A stretch of 33,868 bases of DNA from Oscillospiraceae bacterium (GTDB lineage Bacteria; Bacillota; Clostridia; Oscillospirales; Ruminococcaceae): contig JAJQFI010000015.1 of NCBI GenBank assembly GCA_021201235.1, forward strand, positions 1-33,868, given 5' to 3'. Each line of letters starts with the position of its first letter. Positions within the stretch are counted from its first letter, which is position 1. Made by a program: the position numbers and the translations under genes. The notes below the pieces were generated by a model. It worked only from the letters and a program-made list of their open reading frames with translations, had not been told where the DNA came from and ran no database searches. Below are positions 22,410-31,193 of this stretch, one piece after another.

Positions 22410-22675
22410 GCACTGGCATCGCCATTGGCATTGCCATTGGTATTGCCATTGGTATTGCCATTGGTATTGCCATTGGTATCACTCAAATCCACCTCAAGCG
22501 GCTTATCAATCTCCTTCCCGACATACCCGCCGGTCTTCCTTCTTTGGCGGACACATTCGGTCAGAAGGTATTCAATCTGCCCATTGAGGGAGCGGAAATC
22601 GTCTTCAGCCCAGGCGGCGAGGTCGCTGTAGAGCTTCTCCGAAATCCTTAAAGGTACTGCTTTTTTATCAGCCAT
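22388..22675 (-). CDS. Ribbon-helix-helix (Arc-like) protein with repeat tail
   Basis: 95 residues. The N-terminal half reads VPLRISEKLYSDLAAWAEDDFRSLNGQIEYLLTECV, a ribbon-helix-helix pattern of the Arc type (short strand then two helices) that binds DNA as a dimer. The tail contains five NxNG units encoded by a 12-base tandem repeat (22421-22480), then ASAKKTEQD. It follows the SPFH gene by 17 bases and is probably co-transcribed. It may regulate that operon through the palindrome at 23782-23804, but this is inference. Confidence 0.85.
   Translation of the reverse strand: MADKKAVPLRISEKLYSDLAAWAEDDFRSLNGQIEYLLTECVRQRRKTGGYVGKEIDKPLEVDLSDTNGNTNGNTNGNTNGNANGDASAKKTEQD
22421..22480. repeat. 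12-base minisatellite, five units
   Basis: Five tandem copies of GCCATTGGTATT, the first and last differing at one base. On the coding (minus) strand each unit encodes Asn-Thr-Asn-Gly or a close variant. The 12-base period keeps the frame, so copy number could vary without inactivating the protein. Confidence 0.92.
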
Positions 22676-22692
22676 CTATCCTCAGTTCTTTC

Positions 22693-23748
22693 TTAGTAAA
22701 GGCTGCCGGAGTTCACAACCGGCTGTGCATCGTGGTTGCCGCAGAGAACAACGAGGAGATTCGAGACCATTGTCGCCTTTCTCTCGTCGTCCAGATTCAC
22801 GAGCCCGCCTTCGTTGATTCTCTCAAGCGCCATCTCGACCATGCCGACGGCACCGTCAACAATCATCTTTCTTGCGTCGATTATAGCCGAAGCCTGCTGA
22901 CGCTGGAGCATAACCGCCGCAATCTCGGGAGCATAAGCAAGATAAGTGATTCTCGCTTCGACGATTTCCAAGCCCGCATCGTCGACCCTCTGCTGAATCC
23001 TGTCCTTGATTCTTGCGGCGACAATCTCGCTCGAGCCTCTGAGGCTTCCTTCGTCGGCGATTCCGTCGCCCGTGGTGTCAACGTTCGGAGCGACGTCGTA
23101 TGGGTACATCTTGACGATTTCACGAAGAGCCGAGTCGCACTGGAGCGAAAGATACTCTTTATAGTTATCGACGTTGAAGACCGCCTTCGCCGTGTCGACA
23201 ACCCTCCACATAACCGCAATTCCGATTTCAATCGGGTTTCCGAGGCAGTCGTTAATCTTCTGCCTTGAGTTATTGAGGGTCATAATCTTGAGAGAAATCT
23301 TCGTCTCGGCTGAGCTGATGTGAATCTCGCCCGAGGAGTTCACAAAAACAGGCGCAGTCTGGGTGTTCTTTGCTCCTGCAACGTCTCCCGACTGACTGAG
23401 CTTCGTTCTTCCTGCCGGATTGAAGGAAACGCAGAACGGATTGACATAATAGAACCCGTCACCCTTGAGCGTTCCGACGTATTTACCGAAAAGCGTGAGA
23501 ACTCTCGCCTCCTGCGGCTTGAGAACCTTCAATCCGAGAAACGGGAACCAACCGACACAGCACCATATAATTCCGACAGTCATAAGCACTCCGCCAAGCA
23601 CCATGCTCCCCTCTTCAAGAAGCACGCCGCCTGCAATAATCGCCAGCACTGCCAGAATCAGCCCGAAGATAGTCCCCAGTAGCACCGGCATACCCTTCTT
23701 CACTTTCTTAACCGGAAACTCCGTCATTCCAACATTGATATTTGCCAT
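22693..23748 (-). CDS. SPFH-domain membrane protein
   Basis: 351 residues from the ATG at 23748. Two membrane helices (about 19-41 and 49-68) are followed by KPQEARVLTLFGKYVGTLKGDGFYYVNPF, the start of an SPFH (stomatin/flotillin) domain, and by a long helical part ending in QQASAIIDARKMIVDGAVGMVE. An insertion at 224-234 reads DTTGDGIADEG, an Asp-rich loop resembling a calcium-binding loop. Such proteins form membrane scaffolds. A start nine codons further up is possible but lacks a ribosome site. It sits downstream of a palindrome and upstream of the ribbon-helix-helix gene. Confidence 0.9.
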   Translation of the reverse strand: MANINVGMTEFPVKKVKKGMPVLLGTIFGLILAVLAIIAGGVLLEEGSMVLGGVLMTVGIIWCCVGWFPFLGLKVLKPQEARVLTLFGKYVGTLKGDGFYYVNPFCVSFNPAGRTKLSQSGDVAGAKNTQTAPVFVNSSGEIHISSAETKISLKIMTLNNSRQKINDCLGNPIEIGIAVMWRVVDTAKAVFNVDNYKEYLSLQCDSALREIVKMYPYDVAPNVDTTGDGIADEGSLRGSSEIVAARIKDRIQQRVDDAGLEIVEARITYLAYAPEIAAVMLQRQQASAIIDARKMIVDGAVGMVEMALERINEGGLVNLDDERKATMVSNLLVVLCGNHDAQPVVNSGSLY

Positions 23749-23781
23749 ATATATTTCGCCTTTCTGCAACATCACTCACGA

Positions 23782-23804
23782 AGTGATATCATTTTGATAT
23801 CACT
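23782..23804. promoter_or_regulatory. Palindromic operator upstream of the SPFH operon
   Basis: Arms AGTGATATCA and TGATATCACT around TTT, a perfect 10+10 inverted repeat 34 bases before the SPFH ATG, followed by a further ATCATATC. No T run follows, so it is not a terminator. It fits a repressor site for the SPFH/ribbon-helix-helix operon. Confidence 0.6.
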
Positions 23805-23856
23805 ATCATATCGCAGAAAGCAGCACTTGTCAATAGGTTTGCGGAAAAATTCCCAT

Positions 23857-23902
23857 AAAACCCGAAGGCGCAAACACTCTTGCGAGCATCTGCGCCTCCG
23901 GT
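23857..23902 (-). terminator. Terminator of the str operon (after tuf)
   Basis: On the minus strand ACCGGAGGCGCA pairs with TGCGCCTTCGGGT across an 18-base inner part and is followed by TTTTAT. It lies about 30 bases after the tuf stop codon. Confidence 0.75.
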
Positions 23903-23930
23903 CAACAAAGGGGTCAAGAAAATGTCTTTA

Positions 23931-25130
23931 TCATTCGGTTGCGATAACAACGCCGGAGCCTACGGTTCTGCCGCCTTCACGGATAGCGAAGCGGAGTCCG
24001 TTCTCGATAGCAATCGGGGTGATAAGCTCAACGCTGATCTCAACGTTGTCGCCGGGCATGCACATTTCCTTTCCTTCGGGAAGGGTGATGGTGCCGGTAA
24101 CGTCAGTGGTTCTGAAATAGAACTGAGGTCTGTAGTTGGTGAAGAACGGAGTATGACGTCCGCCCTCTTCCTTCTTAAGAACGTAAACCTGTCCCTTGAA
24201 CTTGGTCAAAGGATGGATGGATCCGGGCTTGCAGAGAACCTGTCCTCTTTCGATGTCCTTTCTCTGAACACCTCTGAGGAGTGCGCCGATGTTGTCGCCT
24301 GCCTCTGCATAGTCGAGGGTCTTTCTGAACATTTCAAGACCGGTAACAACGGTCTTAGCTCTCTCTTCGGTGAGACCGATAATCTCAACTTCGTCGCCGA
24401 GCTTAACCTGTCCACGCTCAACTCTACCTGTAGCAACGGTACCACGTCCGGTGATGGTCATGGTGTCCTCAACAGGCATAAGGAACGGCATATCAGCCTT
24501 ACGGTCAGGAGTAGGAATATAATCGTCAACTGCATCCATGAGTTCCTTGATGCAAGCATACTCGGGAGCGTTAGGATCGGTGGAAGTGGACTCGAGTGCC
24601 TGAAGAGCGGAGCCCTGGATGATCGGAATGTCGTCGCCGGGGAAGTCGTAGGACGAGAGAAGGTCACGGATGTCCATCTCAACGAGCTCGAGGAGCTCAG
24701 GGTCGTCAACTTGGTCAACCTTGTTCATGAAAACAACGATTGCAGGAACGCCAACCTGACGTGCGAGAAGGATGTGCTCTCTGGTCTGAGCCATAGGTCC
24801 ATCAGAAGCAGCAACTACGAGGATTGCGCCGTCCATCTGAGCAGCACCGGTGATCATGTTCTTAACGTAGTCAGCATGACCGGGGCAGTCAACGTGAGCA
24901 TAGTGACGCTTGTCGGTCTCATACTCAACGTGAGCGGTGTTGATGGTGATACCACGCTCTCTCTCCTCAGGAGCCTTATCGATCATATCGTAAGCCTCAA
25001 ACTTTGCCTGACCCTTCATAGCCAGAACCTTGGTGATTGCAGCGGTGAGGGTGGTCTTGCCGTGGTCAACGTGTCCGATGGTACCTACGTTAACGTGGGG
25101 CTTTGTTCTTTCAAATTTTTGCTTTGCCAT
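23931..25130 (-). CDS. tuf: Elongation factor Tu
   Basis: Brings aminoacyl-tRNA to the ribosome with GTP. 399 residues, full length. The G domain shows [11 protein letters not shown], the switch II motif [13 protein letters not shown] and GSALQALE. Domains 2 and 3 contain [12 protein letters not shown] and the C-terminal [22 protein letters not shown] precedes the ATG. It is the last gene of the rpsL-rpsG-fusA-tuf operon, with a 110-base gap after fusA. Confidence 0.99.
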   Translation of the reverse strand: MAKQKFERTKPHVNVGTIGHVDHGKTTLTAAITKVLAMKGQAKFEAYDMIDKAPEERERGITINTAHVEYETDKRHYAHVDCPGHADYVKNMITGAAQMDGAILVVAASDGPMAQTREHILLARQVGVPAIVVFMNKVDQVDDPELLELVEMDIRDLLSSYDFPGDDIPIIQGSALQALESTSTDPNAPEYACIKELMDAVDDYIPTPDRKADMPFLMPVEDTMTITGRGTVATGRVERGQVKLGDEVEIIGLTEERAKTVVTGLEMFRKTLDYAEAGDNIGALLRGVQRKDIERGQVLCKPGSIHPLTKFKGQVYVLKKEEGGRHTPFFTNYRPQFYFRTTDVTGTITLPEGKEMCMPGDNVEISVELITPIAIENGLRFAIREGGRTVGSGVVIATE

Positions 25131-25240
25131 TGGAATTTCCTCCCTTGAAATTTGTATTGGTACTCTAATATTAACAGATTAGCGACCGAAATGCAAGAGA
25201 AATTTGCATTTACAGTGAAAAAGTTTTGTGAAATTTAAAA

Positions 25241-27325
25241 TCAGTCGTTCGAATGCTTGCGGCTCGACATGATGCTCTCGGCAACAGACTTCGGAACGTC
25301 GGTGTAGCTGTGCGGCTCCATCGTATACTGTCCTCTGCCCTGAGTCTTTGATCTCAAGTCGTTCGAATAACCGAACATCTCGGAAAGCGGAACAAGCGCG
25401 TCTATCTGAGCGACGCCCGAGTTGATTTCCTGACCGAGAATCTGTCCACGGCGTGAGTTAAGGTCGCCGATAGCGGTTCCCATATACTCTTCCGGAACAA
25501 TGCAGGCAACCTTCATGATAGGCTCGAGAATTACCGGGTCTGCCTTCTTCATTGCATCCTTGAATGCCATAGAACCGGCAATCATGAATGCGGTTTCGGA
25601 GGAGTCAACCTCGTGGTAAGAACCGTCATAAAGCTCAACCTTGACGTCAACAACGGGATATCCCGCCAGAACGCCGGACTTCATGGCTCCCTGAATACCC
25701 TTGTCTACAGCCGGGATGAATTCCTTCGGAATAGCACCGCCGACGATAGAGTTGGTGAACTCGTAGCCCTTGCCCGATTCGTTCGGAGAAAGTCTGATCT
25801 TGACGTGACCATACTGTCCCTTACCACCGGACTGACGAGCGTACTTGCACTCGACATCCGAAAGCTTTCTGACAGTTTCCTTGTAGGCAACCTGAGGTGC
25901 ACCTACGTTAGCCTCAACCTTGAATTCACGAAGCATTCTGTCAACGATGATTTCGAGGTGAAGCTCGCCCATTCCGGCGATGATGGTCTGACCGGTTTCT
26001 TCATCCGTCCAGGTCTTGAATGTCGGGTCTTCCTCGGCAAGCTTGTTAAGAGCGATTGCCATCTTTTCCTGACCTGCCTTGGTCTTCGGCTCGATAGCGA
26101 GCTGGATAACAGGATCCGGGAATTCCATTGATTCAAGAATGATCGGGTGCTTTGCATCGCAAAGTGTGTCACCTGTTGTGGTGTTCTTGACGCCGACTAC
26201 CGCATAGATATCTCCCGCATAGCAGGTCTCGATATCCTTACGGTGATTCGAGTGCATCTGAAGGACACGTCCCATTCTTTCGTTGACGTCCTTCGTGCAG
26301 TTCAGAACGGTTTCGCCTGCGTTAAGTGTTCCCGAGTAAACTCTGAAGAAGCAGAGCTTTCCGACGAACGGGTCAGTGGCAATCTTGAAAGCGAGTGCCG
26401 CAAACGGAGCGTTGTCGTCGGAGGGTCTTGTCTCCTCCTCGCCTGTCTCGGGGTTGATGCCCTTGATGTCGGGAATATCCGTAGGAGCGGGCATATAGTC
26501 GACAATCGCGTCAAGGAGCTTCTGAACGCCCTTGTTCTTATAGGAGGTTCCGCAGACAACGGGAACCATCTTGTTTGCGATTGTTGCCGCTCTTATGCCG
26601 GCTTTGATCTCTTCAATGGTGAGCTCCTCGCCGTCGAGATACTTCTCCATAAGGTCGTCGTTAAGCTCGGCTACCGATTCAACAAGCTGAGAGCGATACT
26701 TTTCAGCCTCTTCAACCATGTTCTCGGGGATGTCCTCAACCCTGATGTCGGTTCCGAGTTCGTTATAGTAAACATAAGCCTTCATCTCAAGGAGATCAAT
26801 GATGCCCTTGAAGAAGGTTTCGCTTCCGATAGGAAGCTGAATGGGAACGGCGTTTGCCTTAAGACGCTGGTGAATCATGTCGAGGACGTGATAGAAGTTC
26901 GCACCCATGATGTCCATCTTGTTGACGTAAATCATACGGGGAACATTATACTTGTCCGCCTGTCTCCAAACAGTCTCGGTCTGCGGCTCAACGCCTCCCT
27001 TGGCACACAAGACGGTTACCGCACCGTCAAGAACTCTCAAAGAGCGCTCAACCTCAACGGTAAAGTCAACGTGACCGGGGGTGTCGATGATATTGATTCT
27101 ATGACCCTTCCAGTAAGCGGTGGTAGCGGCGGAGGTGATTGTGATACCTCTCTCCTGCTCCTGCTCCATCCAGTCCATCGTAGCCGCACCGTCGTGAACC
27201 TCGCCGAGCTTGTGGTTGATTCCCGTGTAGTAGAGAATACGCTCGGTGGTGGTCGTCTTGCCGGCGTCGATGTGAGCCATAATTCCGATGTTACGGGTCA
27301 TCGACAAAGATACATCTCTTGCCAT
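25241..27325 (-). CDS. fusA: Elongation factor G
   Basis: The translocase GTPase, 694 residues. The G domain motifs are [15 protein letters not shown], the switch region [23 protein letters not shown] and NKMD. Domain IV is recognisable from [10 protein letters not shown] and [16 protein letters not shown], and the C-terminal domain from NSRRGQILG. The ATG has GGAGG nine bases before. Second-to-last gene of the str operon. Confidence 0.99.
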   Translation of the reverse strand: MARDVSLSMTRNIGIMAHIDAGKTTTTERILYYTGINHKLGEVHDGAATMDWMEQEQERGITITSAATTAYWKGHRINIIDTPGHVDFTVEVERSLRVLDGAVTVLCAKGGVEPQTETVWRQADKYNVPRMIYVNKMDIMGANFYHVLDMIHQRLKANAVPIQLPIGSETFFKGIIDLLEMKAYVYYNELGTDIRVEDIPENMVEEAEKYRSQLVESVAELNDDLMEKYLDGEELTIEEIKAGIRAATIANKMVPVVCGTSYKNKGVQKLLDAIVDYMPAPTDIPDIKGINPETGEEETRPSDDNAPFAALAFKIATDPFVGKLCFFRVYSGTLNAGETVLNCTKDVNERMGRVLQMHSNHRKDIETCYAGDIYAVVGVKNTTTGDTLCDAKHPIILESMEFPDPVIQLAIEPKTKAGQEKMAIALNKLAEEDPTFKTWTDEETGQTIIAGMGELHLEIIVDRMLREFKVEANVGAPQVAYKETVRKLSDVECKYARQSGGKGQYGHVKIRLSPNESGKGYEFTNSIVGGAIPKEFIPAVDKGIQGAMKSGVLAGYPVVDVKVELYDGSYHEVDSSETAFMIAGSMAFKDAMKKADPVILEPIMKVACIVPEEYMGTAIGDLNSRRGQILGQEINSGVAQIDALVPLSEMFGYSNDLRSKTQGRGQYTMEPHSYTDVPKSVAESIMSSRKHSND

Positions 27326-27445
27326 ACAAATCCTCCATGCCCCTTTGTGAGGGCTTTTTTACCTGCACTTTAGTGCTGTCTGCCCAACCCAAAAGCAGAC
27401 TGCCGAAAGAAAATACTTTTCTTAAAGATGATTTCCGGATGGAAA
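27326..27445 (-). other. Structured spacer between rpsG and fusA
   Basis: 120 bases without a gene. On the minus strand it contains a stem GTCTGC/GCAGAC, a small stem GCAC/GTGC and an AAAAAAGCCC...GGGGC stretch directly before the fusA ribosome site. No T run follows on this strand, so it is not a terminator; it could pace or regulate fusA translation. Confidence 0.35.
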
Positions 27446-27916
27446 TTACCAACGGAAATGAGCAAACGCCTTGTTTGCCTCTGCCATCTTGTGAGTGTCC
27501 TCACGTTTCTTGACAGCCGCACCGGTTCCGTTCATGGCGTCCATGATTTCGCCGGCGAGCTTCTCCTTCATGGTCTTTTCATGTCTGTCGCGTGCATACT
27601 TGACGAGCCATCTCAAGCCCAAGGTCTGTCTTCTTGCCGGACGTACTTCCATAGGAACCTGATAGGTAGCACCGCCTACACGGCGAGCCTTTACCTCGAG
27701 GTTCGGCATTATGTTTTCCATAGCCTGCTCGAAAGCTTCGAGTGCGGGCTTGCCGGACTTTGTTTCTACAATTTCGAATGCGTCGTACACAATCTTCTGA
27801 GCTACGCCCTTCTTACCGTCAACCATAACGTTGTTTATAAGACGAGTGACGAGCTTAGAATTATACACCGGATCTTCCAAAACATCACGTTTTGCAATAT
27901 TACCTCTTCTTGGCAC
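27446..27916 (-). CDS. rpsG: 30S ribosomal protein S7
   Basis: 156 residues, a primary 16S rRNA-binding protein that nucleates the 30S head. It begins [15 protein letters not shown] after the start and contains the family segments [26 protein letters not shown] and [10 protein letters not shown]. The start is GTG at 27916, read as Met: it gives the standard N-terminus MPRRG and has GGAGGG seven bases upstream. The upstream in-frame extension overlaps the ribosome site and is not native. Confidence 0.98.
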   Translation of the reverse strand: MPRRGNIAKRDVLEDPVYNSKLVTRLINNVMVDGKKGVAQKIVYDAFEIVETKSGKPALEAFEQAMENIMPNLEVKARRVGGATYQVPMEVRPARRQTLGLRWLVKYARDRHEKTMKEKLAGEIMDAMNGTGAAVKKREDTHKMAEANKAFAHFRW

Positions 27917-28114
27917 TTCGCTTCCCTCCTTCATTAATAAAATGCTATCATGGGTACTCGTTTTCACCCGAGAAAGCTGTCGGATAAGGTCTTCAGAGCC
28001 TTCCCGCAGTGACCCCGTCAGTCCGTTAGAGGTAACCTATAATAAATTATATGTCAACTCCACATGACTGTGGTGGATTTTACTTTGTTTGTTTGCTTTT
28101 CAGCGTTCTGTGGC
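27917..28114 (-). other. Spacer between rpsL and rpsG, 198 bases
   Basis: No gene is visible. It contains a small hairpin CCACA/TGTGG, a TTGACA next to a TATAAT that are too close to act as one promoter, and unstructured A/T-rich sequence before the rpsG ribosome site. In E. coli the equivalent spacer is the S7 autoregulatory site; I see no clear counterpart by eye. Confidence 0.4.
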
Positions 28115-28537
28115 TTACTTCTTGGTAGCCTTCGGTCTCTTTGCACCGTACTTGGATCTAGCCTGCATTCTCTTGGCAACGCCCTGAGTATCGAGGGTTC
28201 CTCTGATGATGTGGTAACGCACACCGGGGAGGTCCTTGACTCTGCCGCCTCTGATGAGAACAACGCTATGCTCCTGAAGGTTGTGTCCGATACCGGGAAT
28301 GTAAGCAGTGACTTCCGTGCCGTTTGTAAGACGAACTCTTGCAATCTTTCTCATAGCTGAGTTAGGCTTCTTAGGAGTCTGGGTCTTAACAGCGGTGCAG
28401 ACGCCTCTCTTCTGAGGGCAGGACAAATCAACGCTGACTTTCTTCTTGGAGTTGTAAATCTTCTGAAGAGCCGGAGCAGTGGACTTGTAAACGGAAACTT
28501 CTCTTTCCTTGCGAACCAACTGGTTAAAGGTAGGCAT
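28115..28537 (-). CDS. rpsL: 30S ribosomal protein S12
   Basis: 140 residues, the long form found in Gram-positive bacteria, with the extra stretch [15 protein letters not shown] relative to E. coli. It contains [22 protein letters not shown] (the two Lys whose replacement gives streptomycin resistance are both wild type here) and [14 protein letters not shown], whose Lys101 is the other classical position, also wild type. First gene of the str operon, after a leader with two hairpins. Confidence 0.99.
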   Translation of the reverse strand: MPTFNQLVRKEREVSVYKSTAPALQKIYNSKKKVSVDLSCPQKRGVCTAVKTQTPKKPNSAMRKIARVRLTNGTEVTAYIPGIGHNLQEHSVVLIRGGRVKDLPGVRYHIIRGTLDTQGVAKRMQARSKYGAKRPKATKK

Positions 28538-28858
28538 GTTTTCTCTCCTTTCGTAAGAATTAAATTTGCGTGGATATTGAAACCCGGAAGTTGCGAAGCA
28601 ACTTCCCCAGATAGCTACGCCAGTAGCTATCTGTTCGCAGACTATTTAATTATACTTGTTGCTTAAGAATTTGTCAAGAAAAATTTTTCGGGGAAATATG
28701 ACGAATTTCAAAGCCGCAAAGGCAGCTTAACTGTGGTTTTTGTGCAAATTGCTCTCCGAAATGAGACATAAAGCAAAGAAGCCGCCTTTGGATGCTTTGA
28801 GGAACATGAAGAAGCCCAGAACTTTGTTCTGAGCTTTTCGCATCCTATAATATTTCCT
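28538..28858. other. Intergenic region of str leader and TetR gene end
   Basis: No coding sequence. From right to left it carries a hairpin at 28813-28835 (10-base-pair stem with one wobble, AGCCCAGAAC/GTTCTGAGCT, loop TTT) after the TetR stop, the str promoter at 28649-28677, and two leader hairpins at 28586-28606 (GGAAGTTGC/GCAACTTCC) and 28609-28632 (AGATAGCTAC/GTAGCTATCT). Confidence 0.7.
28649..28677 (-). promoter_or_regulatory. Promoter of the str operon
   Basis: Minus strand: TTGACA (28672-28677), 17 bases, TATAAT (28649-28654), a perfect consensus. The leader to the rpsL ATG is about 105 bases. Confidence 0.92.
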
Positions 28859-29422
28859 CTACAGCGCGTCCTTCCCCTCAATATACCCCCTGACGCCGCT
28901 GGACACAAGATTCTGCATCAGGTCGCTGATTTCCTCCGGGCTGATGTCCTTATTGTTTTCATGCCAACGCTCCAGGAGCCCGAACATGGCGGAGTTGACG
29001 AACGCGACGAGATAGTCGAAGTTCTCTGAGTCCGGGCGGACAGGGATGTACTGCGAAGCGAGAGGAATCAGTTCGGCTCTGACCCTCGGCAAAAAGCTCG
29101 AGTCCCCGTTCGGACCCAAGAGAATATAGATCTCCTCATTCATAGCGGAAAAGACCATCCGGAAAAATTCCGTTGGCGGTTTCTCATCTGACATGGATTT
29201 CTGAGCCACTGCCTTGACCTCACCGATAAGCTTGTCCTCGACATAGGACAATAAATCGTCGGTGTCCAAAAAGTACTCATAGAAGGTACTGCGGTTGTAG
29301 CCGGCACGCCGCGTCAGCTCGCTCACCGCAATCTTTGAAACCGGCTTTTCCTTTGCCAGAGCCCAAAAGGAGTCAACAAACTTTTGCCTTGTTCTATCTG
29401 TGATTTCCGGTTGTTTTTTCAT
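28859..29422 (-). CDS. TetR/AcrR-family regulator of the divergent redox/ADP-ribose array
   Basis: 187 residues. The helix-turn-helix reads IAVSELTRRAGYNRSTFYEYF (about residues 31-51), followed by a helical domain ending LMQNLVSSGVRGYIEG. It is divergent from the cysteine-cluster gene, with 153 bases between them. This region contains an array promoter and candidate operators (CAACA/TGTTG arms around GGT at about 29510-29523) that recur at the window's end, so one TetR protein could control two units. Confidence 0.93.
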   Translation of the reverse strand: MKKQPEITDRTRQKFVDSFWALAKEKPVSKIAVSELTRRAGYNRSTFYEYFLDTDDLLSYVEDKLIGEVKAVAQKSMSDEKPPTEFFRMVFSAMNEEIYILLGPNGDSSFLPRVRAELIPLASQYIPVRPDSENFDYLVAFVNSAMFGLLERWHENNKDISPEEISDLMQNLVSSGVRGYIEGKDAL

Positions 29423-29471
29423 CTAAAATCGCCTCTTCTTAATTATCCGACAGTTCCGGAAAAATTGGGGG

Positions 29472-29561
29472 TTGATAATACCTCCAAGCTGAGTATAATA
29501 TATATTATACAACAGGTTGTTGGATAATGTCAAGACAAATCTTCCCGTAATTTTGTCGGAG
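29472..29561 (+). promoter_or_regulatory. Array promoter with operator-like leader, copy A of a direct repeat
   Basis: TTGATA (29472-29477), 16 bases, TATAAT (29494-29499). The 55 bases 29507-29561 are identical to 33814-33868. The leader contains CAACA-GGT-TGTTG and an inverted relation between ATTATCCGACA upstream (29442-29452) and TGTTGGATAAT downstream, both suited to a TetR dimer. Confidence 0.8.
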
Positions 29562-29575
29562 AGGAGAGCGGATGT

Positions 29576-29911
29576 ATGAGTGACTCGGCTGGCGGATATG
29601 CCGTAAGCATATTCAAAGAATGGCTCAAGTGGCGTAATGACTGGGATTCCCTGTGCACCCGCTGCGGAAAATGCTGTTACACCCGCTCAATCGGCTCCGA
29701 CGGCAAGGTGAGGATTCATTATGACAACCCCTGTGAATATCTTGACACCCAGACGAATCTGTGCCGTGTGTATGAGGAACGATTCAAGAAGTGCAACCAC
29801 TGCGGAAAACTGACTTTGTACACGGCGCTGTTTAATACCACACTGCCGGAGGATTGTCCATATGTGACAACCTTCCGGGTGTGGATACACAAGCAGGATG
29901 AAGAAACCTGA
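29576..29911 (+). CDS. YkgJ-like Cys-cluster protein
   Basis: 111 residues with a Cys-rich motif CTRCGKCCYTRSIG (about 27-40) matching the CxxCxxCC signature of YkgJ/UPF0153 proteins, plus further Cys residues in NPCEYL, NLCRVYE, KKCNHCGK and EDCPY. These probably ligate a metal or iron-sulfur cluster; the biochemical role of the family is not established. GGAGAG lies about nine bases before the ATG at 29576. First gene of the array, 25 bases before the nitroreductase. Confidence 0.85.
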   Translation: MSDSAGGYAVSIFKEWLKWRNDWDSLCTRCGKCCYTRSIGSDGKVRIHYDNPCEYLDTQTNLCRVYEERFKKCNHCGKLTLYTALFNTTLPEDCPYVTTFRVWIHKQDEET

Positions 29912-29936
29912 TATACATTTTTAAGGAGGAATTTTT

Positions 29937-30467
29937 ATGCAAACATCGGAAGCAATCGCAAAAAGAAAGTCAACAAGGGACTTTGACCCCACAAAGGCTG
30001 TTCCGGACGAGGTTATCGACGAAATCGTCAAGGCGGGCTGTCAGGCTCCGGTCGGCGGAGGCAAGAGAGATTCTCTTCACCTGACAGTATGCAAGAGCCG
30101 TGAGATTCTCGAAGAAATCAATCAGTCCACCGCCGCGGCTATGAAGATGCCGGCGAGAGACTTCTTCTATGGAGCACCTGTCGTTGTCTTCGTTTCCGCT
30201 TCGGAGGAGCAGATGGCACCGGGAATTGAATATGCCAACTCCGCTTGCGTCATCGAGAATATGTTGATTGCCGCAACCGACGCGGGACTTGGAAATATCT
30301 ATCTCTGGGGACCTGTTCAGGGTCTTGCAAGAAACAAGGACATGTGTGCAAAGATGGGCATTCCGGAAGGCTTCAGACCTGTTTCCGCCGCCGCAATCGG
30401 CTATAGCCTGAGCGGTGAAGCAAAGCCGAGAGACCTGACCGTCTCACTCAGCACCAACTACATCTGA
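29937..30467 (+). CDS. Nitroreductase-family flavoprotein
   Basis: 176 residues. The N-terminus MQTSEAIAKRKSTRDFDPTKAVPDEVIDEIVKAGCQAP is the nitroreductase FMN-binding start (RKSTRDF), followed by IENMLIAATDAGLGNIYLWGP and the C-terminal region ending STNYI. Such enzymes transfer two electrons from NAD(P)H through FMN. The natural substrate cannot be told. AAGGAGG lies eight bases before the ATG. Second gene of the array; 33 bases before the next. Confidence 0.92.
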   Translation: MQTSEAIAKRKSTRDFDPTKAVPDEVIDEIVKAGCQAPVGGGKRDSLHLTVCKSREILEEINQSTAAAMKMPARDFFYGAPVVVFVSASEEQMAPGIEYANSACVIENMLIAATDAGLGNIYLWGPVQGLARNKDMCAKMGIPEGFRPVSAAAIGYSLSGEAKPRDLTVSLSTNYI

Positions 30468-30500
30468 TCTGAACTATTAAAAAAGCAAGGAGGCACTACT

Positions 30501-31193
30501 ATGGCAACTTACGAAGTCACACAGGAAGCAATGAAGAAGGCGATGAGCGAACGGCACACCGTCCGCAAGTACAAGACTGATAAGCTCCCTTCGGACATCG
30601 TCGAAAAGCTCAATTCGAGAATTGAGGAGAACAACAAAGAATATGCCTTGAACATCCGGCTTGTCCTGAACAACAAGGAGGCAATGCCCGGAATCATGGC
30701 TGCGACTATGTCGAAAAACGTCCTGAACTACATGATTTTAGCCGGTCCCGACAAGGCGTCGACCGACGAGGTGCTCGGATATGTCAGTGCCGACCTTATG
30801 CTGTATGCCCAGACACTTGGCTTGAATACCTGGTGGATAGGCGGAATGTACAGCAAGAAGAACGCAAGAAAGAATTCCGACGCTCCGGAAAATGCGAAAA
30901 TTATTGGAGTTGTAGCCGTCGGCTACGGAATGGAGCAGGGCGTTCCTCACAAGTCAAAGCCCGCAAGCGAAGTTTCTTCCTATGAAGGCGAAGCCCCCGA
31001 CTGGTTCAAGGCGGGAGTTGAAGCGGCTCTTCTGGCTCCGACGGGCATGAACCGTCAGGAGTTCACAATCAAAGGCACCGGCAATGAAGTTTCGATGACC
31101 GTTCCCGAGGGCTCGTTCTCAAAAGCAGACCTTGGAATCAGCAAATATTTCTTCGAGCTCGGTGCGGGAAAGGAAAACTTCACCTGGAAGTAA
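30501..31193 (+). CDS. Nitroreductase-like protein, TM1586 type
   Basis: 230 residues. It begins with an ERHTVRKYK motif, an FMN-phosphate-binding start like that of nitroreductases, followed by LNYMILAGPDK, LMLYAQTLGLNTWWIGGMYS and IIGVVAVGYG. Proteins of this larger two-lobe type (putative TM1586-like nitroreductases) carry two half-domains; the second half here has APDWFKAGVEAALLAPTGMNRQEF. GGAGG precedes the ATG. It is separated from the sirtuin genes by 118 bases with a hairpin. Confidence 0.87.
   Translation: MATYEVTQEAMKKAMSERHTVRKYKTDKLPSDIVEKLNSRIEENNKEYALNIRLVLNNKEAMPGIMAATMSKNVLNYMILAGPDKASTDEVLGYVSADLMLYAQTLGLNTWWIGGMYSKKNARKNSDAPENAKIIGVVAVGYGMEQGVPHKSKPASEVSSYEGEAPDWFKAGVEAALLAPTGMNRQEFTIKGTGNEVSMTVPEGSFSKADLGISKYFFELGAGKENFTWK

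Noticed and set aside
22421-22480. CRISPR-like array
   Set aside because: Tandem 12-base units without spacers, in frame inside a coding sequence; no cas gene in the window.
22394-22651. Plus-strand frame with long Gly-Ile-Ala repeats resembling a membrane or structural protein
   Set aside because: It is the complement of the minisatellite in the ribbon-helix-helix gene, has no ribosome site and no family resemblance.
28115-28537. Streptomycin-resistance substitution in S12
   Set aside because: The key Lys residues in TPKKPNS and GRVKDLPG are wild type.
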